Origin: Candidatus Methanomethylophilus sp. 1R26
GTDB taxonomy: Archaea; Thermoplasmatota; Thermoplasmata; Methanomassiliicoccales; Methanomethylophilaceae
NCBI RefSeq assembly: GCF_001481295.1
Contig: NZ_LOPS01000027.1
Span: 42,802 to 106,801, forward strand
Reading direction: 5' to 3'
Length of the DNA: 64,000 nucleotides
In this document: positions 56,031 through 64,000 of the stretch, in pieces
How the letters are laid out: the number at the start of each line of letters is the position of its first letter
Numbering within the stretch: the stretch's first letter is position 1
Translations under genes and position numbers: made by a program
The notes under the pieces: generated by a model
What the model was told of the DNA's origin: nothing
The model's input: only the letters and a program-made list of their open reading frames with translations
Database searches by the model: none

Positions 56031-56057
56031 TACATTAATGTATTATTATGTACATTA
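56031..56057. promoter_or_regulatory. Palindrome and repeated half-site upstream of pdxS
   Basis: TACATTAATGTA (56031-56042) reads the same on both strands, and TACATTAA recurs 19 bp further on. Position about 25-50 nt before the pdxS start fits an operator. Confidence 0.4.
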
Positions 56058-56291
56058 ACAATAGATTACAAAGTAATGTCCTTCATGCTGGATATATTTT
56101 TCCTAAGAAATGGAAAAAGATGCCTGCATTGAGGCATTTATTAAAGCATCTCAGGACCCAACAATCTGTGCGGTATGCCAGATCCGTTTCATTCCCCGTA
56201 TTCCGCTTCGATAATATTTGGCAATTCGATCCAGGCCCGCGGATGCAGATGCGCTGTCTGGCACTTAGAACGGGAGGCGGGGCGCAGGCGA

Positions 56292-56316
56292 AATCGGGAG
56301 GGAAAAGCTCCCGATT
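56292..56316 (-). terminator. Hairpin terminator of the BASS transporter gene
   Basis: Perfect 9-bp stem AATCGGGAG/CTCCCGATT with a 7-nt loop, downstream of the transporter on the minus strand. Confidence 0.65.
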
Positions 56317-56368
56317 CCGAGCCGATCATGTTCGGCGATCGATCCGGAAGAGGAGAGGACGGCGCCTT

Positions 56369-57325
56369 TCAGGCCGCCGTCCCCAGCACCTCGGCCTCGA
56401 CGTTCTCATGGGAGGGCCAGTGCTTCTTGATGTAGCCGTTCATGACCGCGAACCAGATGCTCTCCATCATCAGCGACAGGACGCAGGGCAGGGCGGATTC
56501 GCTGGCGTCCAGGAGCACGAGGCACATGGTGGTCGCCAGGCCGGAGTTCTTCCAGACGGCGAACCCCATGTAGACGACGCCGTTGTCCCTGTCGGTCCCG
56601 TGCCTCTTCATGAACCAGACCATGGTCAGGCTGACACCGAACGTCCTGACCAGGCAGGCGGCGATGATGTAGAGGACCAGGTCGAGGTTGTCGATGATAA
56701 AGTCCCTGTTGTTCCCGATGGAGAAGACCATCAGCAAGAACATCATGATGTTGATGAAGATGACCTTCCCGTTCTGGTTGAGTTTCACCTTCTTGAGCGG
56801 TATGTTGACCAGGAGGGGGACGGCGATGAACAGGAGCACGTACTTGAAGATGTCAAGCGGGCTGACCGCATCCCCGATGAACACAGTGGTGAGCAGGGGG
56901 GTGAGGGCCAGGGCGATGAGGTAGATCACGGTCAGGGCAAGAACGGACATCACCCTGTTCCCCTTCATCATCAGCGAGAGGGTGATGACCGAGACCCCGG
57001 CGGGTACCGAGGCGAGCATGACCCAGCCGTACCAGAGGTCCTTGTAGGACGGGATGAAGAGGGCGCCCACGGCTAGCGTCAGCGCGGTGCAGATCCCGAA
57101 GCAGCAGACGAAGGACCAGAATATCGGCTTGGCATCCTTCTTGAAGTCATCCTTCCTGAACGACAGCCCTGCCATCGCCGCGATCATCTGCAGCATGAGG
57201 ACAGCTATCACCATGTTGGGGACCTGATCGCCCAGGCTGCCCACGGCGAACGCCACGAAGATCGATGCTGCGACCCAGTACTTTATGTCCGTGAGGACGG
57301 ACATCATTGCCATGACAGCACCCAC
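56369..57325 (-). CDS. BASS-type (bile acid:sodium symporter-like) membrane transporter
   Basis: 318 aa, nine or ten helices (YWVAASIFVAFAVGSLGDQVP, MVIAVLMLQMIAAMAGLSF, VMLASVPAGVSVITLSLMM, LALTVIYLIALALTPLLTTVFIG, VYMGFAVWKNSGLATTMCLVLL). The paired motifs, P-A-G-V in helix 4 and the K-N-x-G-L-A-T region, are those of BASS/ACR3-fold sodium-dependent transporters. The substrate is probably an organic anion; arsenite is less likely because ACR3 signature cysteine context is absent. Start ATG 57325 is uncertain, since MAMMSVLTD (57313) follows closely. Confidence 0.8.
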   Translation of the reverse strand: MGAVMAMMSVLTDIKYWVAASIFVAFAVGSLGDQVPNMVIAVLMLQMIAAMAGLSFRKDDFKKDAKPIFWSFVCCFGICTALTLAVGALFIPSYKDLWYGWVMLASVPAGVSVITLSLMMKGNRVMSVLALTVIYLIALALTPLLTTVFIGDAVSPLDIFKYVLLFIAVPLLVNIPLKKVKLNQNGKVIFINIMMFLLMVFSIGNNRDFIIDNLDLVLYIIAACLVRTFGVSLTMVWFMKRHGTDRDNGVVYMGFAVWKNSGLATTMCLVLLDASESALPCVLSLMMESIWFAVMNGYIKKHWPSHENVEAEVLGTAA

Positions 57326-57591
57326 CTAAAAGCCTGATATAAGCATTTTGCGTGCTTACGGAGCAGCCTGTCGTGACCGCCGCGTAAGAGGCAGGAGTCG
57401 GAGAAGTGTGCGGGGCGGGCGGCGCAAGGCCATGTCGCCCGGCCCGTCCGGTTTTAATTTTGAGCTACGCGGGTCTCTGAGACAGCGTTTTTGCAATGGA
57501 TCGGGAGCTTATGGGCTTCCGCGCCCCGCACGGAACCGGGATGCCGCGTCCGGTATATTATCCCTGCCGGTCCGATCCATCTGCTCAGCGT

Positions 57592-59684
57592 TCATTCGGA
57601 GAAGAACCTGGCCGCGTCACCGACCGGATCGTCCGTGGGCACGGCCCCCAGCTGCCTCGCGTTCCTCGCGGCCCTGCTGTCGATGATGACCGCCATCCCG
57701 CGGTCGGTCTCGGTCCTGATCAGGCGGCCGATCGCCTGGCGGATTTTCCTGACCGCAGGCACTTCCGAGCAGTAGACCCATCCCATCCCGGCGCGTAGCG
57801 GGAGTCGAACATGGTCTTCATCGCGTCGGATTCCAGCGACGGCGGGGGGTACGGCATGCCGACGATCACGGCGAAGCACAGCTCGTCGCCCGGGAAGTCC
57901 ATGCCCTCGGCCACCGACCCGCCCATGACGCAGACGAACACGCCGTCCCTGCCCCTGCGGAAGGCGTCGAGCGAGCGCATGGTGTTCCTCTGCCTCCCCT
58001 TCTCCTCCCAGTAGAGAGGCTTGTCGACGGCCTCCTCCAGGTACGGGCGTATCTTGCCCATCATGCTGTACGACGGCATGAAGACCAGGGTGTTCTTCCT
58101 GACGGAGTTGCAGAGCTTCGCGACCGTCCGCTGGATCTCGGGCCACATCGACGGGTTGGACTTCAGCTCGTCGTACTTCGTGGACAGGCCGCGGGTGTAG
58201 ACCACGAGCCTGTTCTCCTTAGGGAACGGGGACGGGTAGGTCCTGGGTATCGAGTCGCCCGGCAGCCCCATCACCCTCGCATATTGAGCCAGGGGCTGCA
58301 GCGTTCCGGACATGTGGACCGCGCCCGGCAGGGAGCGCATGAACGTCACGATGTCCGCCGGATCTATGCAGGACGCAGTGAGGAACTCCCCGTCCGCATC
58401 GGCGCGGACGGCGCGGACGTACCTGCTGTCCGGGCTCTTGATCCACGCCTCCAGCAGGTGCCCCAGCTCCAGGACCGGCGAGGAGGGCGCGTCGGTGTCG
58501 GCAATGGCCTCCTCCCTCTTCTCCCCCAGCTCGATCAGCCTGTTCACGGCCGCCCCGAGCTGCGCATCGTCGATGCCCAGGATGGCGCAGAGGCTCCCCT
58601 CGAGAGCTTTGGGGGGCAGGGCGGTCTCCTTCCTATTGAAGCCGATGTACTTGGTTCCGAGGTCCTTCATGGCCCTCCCCACGGCGCGGACGAACTCGGT
58701 CATGGTGACGCCCTGGCACAGCTGCGGGGACCGACGCTGGGACGCCGCCGGCGTTGAAGCGTCGGAGGCATCGGTGAACAGCATGGCCTCGTCGTGGGCG
58801 GACGCCACGAGCCTGGCCGTGATGGTGAAGCTCTCCTGCTGCCTCACGGCGTCGATCAGGTTGTGGGCCTCGTCCACGATGAGCACGATGCCCTTCTCGT
58901 CCACGCCCATGTTTGTCAGCAGGTTCTTCCTGATCTCCGGGTCGATTATGTGCACATAGGGCGCGACGACGACATCGAAATCCTTCAGCAGGAGCTTCTT
59001 GGCCTCGTAGGGGCAGGCGCCGAGGTTCCTGCAGAACGCGTCCAGCTCCTCCGAGCGCGGGAAGCTCCTCCTGGCGTACATGGAGATGCTGTTCAGCCTC
59101 GGCTCCACCTGCTCGAAGAACTGGCACCCTCCGGGGCGGTTCTGCAGGCTCTTCTGCTTCCGGTCGGAGCAGAGGGTGGAGAGCGCGCTCGGGCTGAGGT
59201 CGGCGAAGTCCGGGCGCGACTGGAGCAGGGGGCAGGACTTGCTACGGCCGGTGAGCGTTATCCCGGAGACCGGCTTGAGGGAGGAGATCGCCTTGAGCTC
59301 CTTCATCACCTGGTCCGACTGGGATATGGTGCGGGTGGTGTAGATGATCTTCTTGCCGGTCTTCCTCGCGTGCTGCAGGGCCCCCGCCAGGGACACGATG
59401 GTCTTCCCGGTGCCGGTGCCCGATTCGATGACGATGTGCCGGTGCCGATCGAGGGCATCGACTATGTCGCTGATGATCTGCAGCTGGAACTCCCTGGGCT
59501 CGTAGGGCAGGAAGGGGGCCTTCATCTCGGAGGCGTCGGAGACCGTGGCAGGGCCCTGACGGTGTTCCGGGACGGGCTCCTGCATCTGAGGCCCGTCGGC
59601 TCCGAGCACGGTCCCGCAAGAAGGGCATGTGCCGACGCCCGGGAGGACCATCGCCCCGCACTGGGGGCAGAAGAATGTGCGCAT
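57592..59684 (-). CDS. XPD/DinG-like superfamily 2 helicase with N-terminal zinc ribbon (one frame break)
   Basis: About 697 aa after repair. Residues 1-24 are a zinc ribbon (FFCPQCGAMVLPGVGTCPSCG). Helicase motif I VIESGTGTGKTIVSLAGAL, Ia IIYTTRTISQ, four cysteines for the XPD 4Fe-4S cluster (KSCPLL, TLCSDR, GGCQFF, GACPYE), motif II LIVDEAHNLID, later VHMSGTL, VFMPSYSMM and MGGSVAEGMDFPGDEL (motif V), and motif VI QAIGRLIRTETDRGMAVIID after the break. The frame breaks near 57778; one G yields PGMGWVYCSEVPAVRKIR. It would unwind 5'-overhang DNA in repair. Confidence 0.9.
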
Positions 59685-59711
59685 CGCTCCGCCTAATCCC
59701 TCCGCCGTATA

Positions 59712-60607
59712 TCAATGGGCGGAATCCCCGGACCGCGGGGGCTCGGCGCCGATGCTGAGCTTTACCTGCTTCATCAGGTACTTCTCGGCCTCCTTCATCT
59801 TGTGCAGACCCATGTACGCCTGGGCGATCTCCCCGCACAGCTGCGACAGCAGGTCCCTGTCCTCCAGGGCATGGCGGGCCTCGAGGTCCTCGAGGATCCT
59901 CTCGGCCTTCTCCGCATACCCGATGAACTCCTCCCCCTTGCAGAGCTCCGCGCGGCCGACGTAGGCGTCGACCAGCATGATGTCGTCCTCCAGCTCCCCG
60001 GAGGCCTGAGGGACTCCCCGGTGCGCACGGCCTCGTCGAAGTACTCCCCGGCCTTCTCCGGGTCCTCCGAGCCGGACAGGGCGTCCGCCTCCATGCTGCA
60101 TGCCTCCATGTACCTGTTGCGGCTCCAGGCATCGTCCTTCCCGACGGTCTGGGACATGGATTTCTCCGTGAACGGCAGGGCGTCCGCGCCCATGTCCTCG
60201 TCGATGAGCGTCTGGGCGCAGTCGAGGCAGAAGTCGGCGATGGCCCTGCCGTCCGGGAAGTGCCTGGCGCCCGGCTTCAGCTGCCCGAGCCTCGTGGCGG
60301 CCAGCCTGAACTCCTCCGCGGCCTCGTGCACCGATTTCTCGACGATCGTCATCCCCTTCATGGCATGCGTCTTGACGTACAGCCCCGGGTCCACCGACCC
60401 TCCGGAGTCCTCGATCTCCGCGATGATGTCGGACGCATCATCGAAATCGCCGTAGGCGGAGACGTAGGAGTCCATCATAAACAGGACGCAGCCGCGGTTC
60501 ACGAGGGCCTCGAGGAGCTTTTCCCTGGGCCCGCTGTCCTCGAGGGCGGAGACCTTATCGTTGTACTCCGCCAGGGCCCTCTCGAGATGCTCGTCCGAAT
60601 TCAGCAT
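59712..60607 (-). CDS. Tetratricopeptide-repeat protein (one frame break)
   Basis: About 298 aa after repair, all helical. TPR-like helices are seen in LERALAEYNDKVSALEDSG, EALVNRGCVLFMMDSYVSAYGDFDDASDI, ADALSGSEDPEKAGEYFDEAVRTGE and LVDAYVGRAELCKGEEFIGYAEKAERI. The frame breaks near 60003; one G (CAGGCC to CAGGGCC) joins GESLR to ASGELEDD. No catalytic domain and no signal peptide. It lies upstream of the XPD-like helicase with a 27-bp gap and may be in its operon. Function unknown. Confidence 0.8.
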
Positions 60608-60772
60608 GCGCCTCTATTCCTGCTATCGTTTCTTAAAAGTATCGGGGAGAGCAGGCGGGACCTCGGGAAATGGCCGAGACCCCCCTGTCATTCTGTGTTT
60701 CCCTGTGCTTCCGCCGCAGGCGCATTCCCTGTTCGCGGTTGTTTAATACGCGGTGGCCCATCAATCGGGCAT

Positions 60773-61624
60773 ATGCAGCAGAAACGCGTTCTCGCCGTCC
60801 ACGACATCTCGTGCGTCGCAAATGCTCCCTGACCGTCGCCCTGCCGATCATCTCGGCCGCCGGCGTCGAGTGCTCCGCCCTCCCCACCGCCGTGCTCTCC
60901 ACCCACACTGGCGGGTTCAAGGGCTACACTTTTCGCGACCTCACCGACGACATCGAGCCCATACTGGCACATTGGAAATCCCTGAATGTGAGATTCGACG
61001 GCGTGTACACCGGCTACCTCGGGTCCGCCCGGCAGGTGGCGCTCGTCGAGGAGATCTTCGCGTACGCCAAGGGGAACGGGGCGCAGATCTTCGTCGACCC
61101 GGTGATGGCCGACGACGGCAAGATGTACCCTGGGTTCGACATGTCCTTCGCGAAAGGCATGAGGGACCTCTGCACCCGCGCGGACGCATTATGCCGAACA
61201 TCACCGAGGCGGTGTTCATGCTCGGCGAGGAGTACAGGCCGGGCCCGTACACGGAAGAGTACATCGAAGGGCTGCTCAGGCGCCTCTCCGCGCTCGGCCC
61301 GAAGAAGGTCATCCTCACCGGCGTGCACTTCGACAGCGTGAAGCTGGGCGCCGCCTGCTACGATGCCGGCACCGGGAAGACGGAGTACTTCTTCCGCGAC
61401 CGCATCCCCGGATACTACCACGCACGGGCGATATCTTCGGGTCAGTTATCGTCGCCTCCGTAATGAACGGCCTCACCCTGGCCAGGGCGACGGAGCTGGC
61501 CGTGGACTTCACCTGGAGGAGCATCGTCAGGACCCACGACGCCGGCACCGACGTCAGGTTCGGCGTGAACTTCGAGGCCGGCTTCCCCCGGCTCCTCGAT
61601 GACATGGGGCTCAGGAAGGACTGA
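60773..61624 (+). CDS. Pyridoxal kinase, PdxK/PdxY type (three frame breaks)
   Basis: About 285 aa after repair. It phosphorylates pyridoxal-type vitamers to PLP precursors. MQQKRVLAVHDISCVGKCSLTVALPI, then AAGVECSALPTAVLSTHTGGF (substrate loop), YTGYLGSARQVALVEEIF, IFVDPVMADDGKMYPGF, MPNITEAVFMLGEEY, VILTGVHFD, and the anion hole H-G-T-G-D-I-F-G-S. Frames break near 60815, 61192 and 61424; at the first and third a single G (GTCGCAAA to GTCGGCAAA, CACGCACG to CACGGCACG) restores exact catalytic motifs, so the gene is almost surely intact. Salvage counterpart of pdxST nearby. Confidence 0.88.
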
Positions 61625-61702
61625 GGCAGGGGCCCTGCCCCTCGGGAACGGGCTCTTCCCGAGGGCATCAGAGCCGGATTTAAATGAGGCAGAGGTCGGA
61701 TT

Positions 61703-63563
61703 ATGGGCGACAACAAGTACACAGTCCTGCAGCTTCCGGTTCAGGGCATATTGGAAGATGTCAGGAACGGGAGGATCGCGATACCGGAGATCCAGAGGCC
61801 GTTCGTCTGGAAAAGGACGCAGGTGCGTGACTTCATCGATTCTCTGTATAATGGCTATCCGACCGGATATCTGATAACTTGGCTGAACCCATCAGTGAAA
61901 CTCAAAGACGGCACATCATCCGGCAGCAAGAGGATATTGATCGACGGACAGCAGCGCGTAACTGCCCTCATGGCCTCGCTTCTTGGAATCAAAGTGCTGG
62001 ATGATGACTATGAATTGAAGCGCATCACGATTGCCTTCAATCCTTTTCCCGAGTCTGATGAAGAACGCTTCGAGGTCCAGAATTCATCACACCTGAAGAG
62101 CAGGAAGTGGATTCCGGATATCTCAGTTATATTCAAAGCAGGATTCGACTCGTTCACATTCGTAGAAGAGTATCGGAAGGCCAACCCCGACATCAACCCG
62201 TCCGACTTCAACCGTGAGTTCAACAAACTGAAACGGATCGAGCAGCTTCAGCTCGGAGTCATCGAACTGGCCCCCGAACTGGATATCGAAACGGTCACGG
62301 AGATCTTCGTGAGGATCAATTCAAAAGGCACTGTGCTGGACCAGTCCGACTTCGTCATGTCCAGGATAGCCACGGATACGGAGAACAACGGAGGCCGGCT
62401 GAGAAAGACAATAGATTACTTCTGCCACGTAGTCAAGCGGAACGGGTTCATCGACATTATGGAGAAGAACGACCCGGAATTCTACAATGACAAAGGCAAA
62501 AGCATGGAATGGGCGTCCAAACAGAAATTGCTGTTCGAACCGTCATACGGCGATGTTCTGAGGACCACGTTCATATATGCTTTCGGAAAAAGCAAGATGG
62601 CGGATCTAGCCAGTCTGCTTTCCGGACGCAATTTCGAAACAAAACCTACGATGATGAGATCATCAAGGATACTTTCTCTGCCATGACGGCCGCGGTGGAC
62701 GAATACATCAATCCGTACAACTACCGCAGTTTCATATCATGCCTGGAATCGGTCGGATTCGAGAATCCTGCTCAGCTGAGATCGAAGATGACGGTTGATT
62801 TCGTCTATGCTCTTTATCTCATGCTGCAGCATGATTCGCACATTCCCAATACCAAAGTGAAACCGCTGGTGGGGCGGTGGTATGTCATGTCTGTGCTGAC
62901 GGGACGCTATGCTTCCTCTCCCGAAAGCTCCATGGGCCGCGACCTCCGGCTGATCCGTGAAAAAGGATTCATCAACTGCCTGGAGGAGATCGAGCGGTCC
63001 GATCTGCCGGAGTCATTCTGGGAGTACAAATTGGTTCAGGGCCTCGAAACACCGCTGTTCGCATCGCCCGCATTCCTCACATATGTGGCCGCTCAGGTAT
63101 TCCTCAACGACAGTTCGCTGCTTACAGTCAACACGAAAGTGTCCACATTGATCAAGCTCGGCGTCGGGGATGTGCACCATATCTTCCCCAAAGCTATCTG
63201 AAGAGCAAAGGATTCGCCAAATTACAGTACGACCAGGTAGCCAACTATGCTTATCTGGACAAGAGCATCAACATAGCCATCTCCGATTCGGCGCCCTGCG
63301 ACTACTTCAGCAGGATCAGAGATCAATGCAGAACGAATACCACGGACAAGAGCAACATATCTGACATAGACGGACTCATGGCCAATCTGTCCGCAAACTG
63401 CATCCCTGAAGATGTATTCGATATGGATTTCACCAGATATGACGAATTCCTTCAGAAGAGAAGGGTGTTGATGGCCAGGAAAATCCGGGATTATTATATG
63501 AAGGTCAAAGCCTGCTGCGGATCCAACGAATCCTGTCCTGATAACTATCCTGCAAAAGAATGA
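61703..63563 (+). CDS. GmrSD-like DUF262/DUF1524 nuclease (two frame breaks)
   Basis: About 620 aa after repair. N-terminal DUF262: RNGRIAIPEIQRPFVWKRTQVRDFIDSLYNGYPTGYLITW and the ParB-like D-G-Q-Q-R motif (ILIDGQQRVTALMASLL). The C-terminal half ends with an HNH-like DUF1524 site VGDVHHIFPK, then NYAYLDKSINIAISD with the expected Asn. This is the layout of type IV (modification-dependent) restriction proteins of the GmrSD family and other anti-phage DUF262 proteins. Frames break near 62640 (in an A/C run) and near 63197. Base composition is lower in GC than the neighbours, in line with horizontal transfer. No accompanying methylase is seen. Confidence 0.85.
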
Positions 63564-63727
63564 CATATTTGGATCGGCAACACGAAAACTGGATTACGGC
63601 CTGTATGTCTGTTGTTCGGTAAACAAAACGCAAACAGATTCCAAGCCTTATCTTTTACATTACGACATAAAGATACAGGTTCCCGATTCGTGCGTTTGGT
63701 ACCTTTTGGCATATAAATCATTCAGGA

Positions 63728-63748
63728 AAAACTGCCTTTGGCAGTTTT
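63728..63748. terminator. Hairpin downstream of the GmrSD-like gene
   Basis: Nine paired bases AAAACTGCC/GGCAGTTTT with loop TTT; T-rich on both strands after the stem. Confidence 0.4.
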
Positions 63749-63925
63749 GTGTTTGGCAATTGAAACATTCCGAAAGGCTGCTTTTTATTGCTGGCGGTCC
63801 AAAGAATGAATGACAGTCCCAGCATCGATCACTCTCCAACTGCAAACCTGAGTTGAAAATAATCTGTATTGAAGCAGTTGAAAATCCATCCCAAGAAAAA
63901 TTTCCTTAAAGAACATCGGCTGAAT

Positions 63926-63986
63926 AATGGTATTATAATACAATTTTCGTCGAAAAATCGCCCAAGAATTGTATTATAATACAATT
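63926..63986. repeat. Twin 20-bp palindromes, 41 bp apart
   Basis: AATTGTATTATAATACAATT at 63967-63986 is a perfect palindrome; the copy at 63926-63945 differs by one base (G for T at the fourth position). Spacing start to start is 41 bp, about four helical turns, as expected of a cooperatively bound operator; the centre TATTATAATA could also be a TATA element for a gene beyond the window edge. Confidence 0.6.
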
Positions 63987-64000
63987 TTTCCAGACGCAAA

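Larger units (their letters stand above)
56008..56368. other. Intergenic region with palindromic repeats and a terminator
   Basis: About 360 bp. Near the pdxS start it is AT-rich with TACATTAATGTA (56031-56042, a perfect 12-bp palindrome) and a second TACATTAA at 56050-56057, a possible regulator-binding pair. The centre shows nothing recognisable; GGCATTTATTAAAGC near 56137 could be another promoter. A hairpin lies at 56292-56316. No gene is supported. Confidence 0.45.
63564..64000. other. AT-rich 3' tail without a supported gene
   Basis: The 437-bp stretch is markedly AT-rich. It contains a 9-bp perfect hairpin AAAACTGCC/GGCAGTTTT (63728-63748, 3-nt loop) that could terminate transcription, and a pair of palindromes at its right end. 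A 61-codon minus-strand frame (63660-63845) with two C-x-x-C-like pairs (DRCWDC, ECFNCQTQNC) has no clear ribosome site or family and is not called. Confidence 0.4.

Noticed and set aside
396..63563. Programmed ribosomal frameshifting as an explanation of the many split genes
   Set aside because: The breaks occur in unrelated genes, including ribosomal protein S19e, at differing contexts without slippery heptamers, and each is repaired by one added base. Systematic deletion error is simpler.
63660..63845. 61-codon minus-strand frame with C-x-x-C pairs
   Set aside because: The cysteine pattern is suggestive of a zinc ribbon, but it crosses a perfect hairpin and lacks a start signal or known homologue.
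1..64000. CRISPR arrays, insertion sequences and tRNA or rRNA genes
   Set aside because: No regularly spaced repeats, transposase genes or tRNA/rRNA sequences could be recognised on either strand.

Overview
The window comes from a GC-rich archaeon. It carries the archaeal translation block (S19e, PDCD5-type protein, L39e, L31e, aIF6), SRP54 with its 7S RNA, replication factor C large subunit, wyosine synthase Taw1, TrmY, MptE and methanogenesis marker 2. It also carries a corrinoid protein followed by an MtbA/MtaA-type methylcobamide:CoM methyltransferase, and a CoaD-DUF84 fusion of a kind known from Thermoplasmata. Together these suggest a methylotrophic methanogen of the order Methanomassiliicoccales; that placement is inference. 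Every stop codon I resolved is TGA except two TAA. No gene ends in TAG, which fits a lineage that can decode UAG as pyrrolysine.

Layout. 1-3635: end of an iron/corrinoid-type ABC ATPase, a NifH-NifD-like fused protein and a second nitrogenase-component-1-like protein. 3630-14558: AAA ATPase, two paired ABC exporters, aldose epimerase, SUFU and SEL1 proteins, and a NitT/TauT-type importer operon. 14764-18636: pyrophosphatase, rubredoxin/ferredoxin redox pair, PNPOx-like flavoprotein, purB. 18898-21815: archaeal coiled-coil protein, then the methyltransferase pair. 22302-26766: srp54-trmY-DUF2116-coaD/DUF84-etfB-like-etfA-like run. 26812-30115: peroxiredoxin, pheT, hmgA. 30466-32342: ribosomal block. 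32405-38589: MBL protein, DUF373, mptE, site-2 protease, winged-helix protein, methanogenesis marker 2. 38643-38949: 7S RNA. 39190-47896: LicD, flavodiiron-like and flavin reductase proteins, sodium symporter, lone ABC ATPase, zinc-ribbon protein, rfcL, taw1, DUF1294, flavodoxin. 48021-51616: HPr-kinase-like operon, GltS-type symporter, broken cupin. 51602-61624: UvrD helicase, SEL1, pdxT-pdxS, BASS transporter, XPD/DinG helicase, TPR protein, pyridoxal kinase. 61703-64000: a less GC-rich tail with a GmrSD-type DUF262 nuclease and twin palindromes.

A dominant property of the window is about 35 single-base frame breaks in otherwise intact and often essential genes. Wherever I could restore the frame by eye, one base was missing in nearly every case, and in many it is a G from a GGC context. 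I read these as systematic sequence error, not pseudogenes or programmed frameshifting, and I give the repaired extent of each gene. The most interesting biology is the nitrogenase-like cluster at the left edge: cysteine complementarity between its two component-1 proteins suggests one shared 4Fe-4S cluster. Next come the truncated, cysteine-tagged EtfA-like protein and a perfect 20-bp palindrome in front of an archaeal HPr-kinase-like operon.
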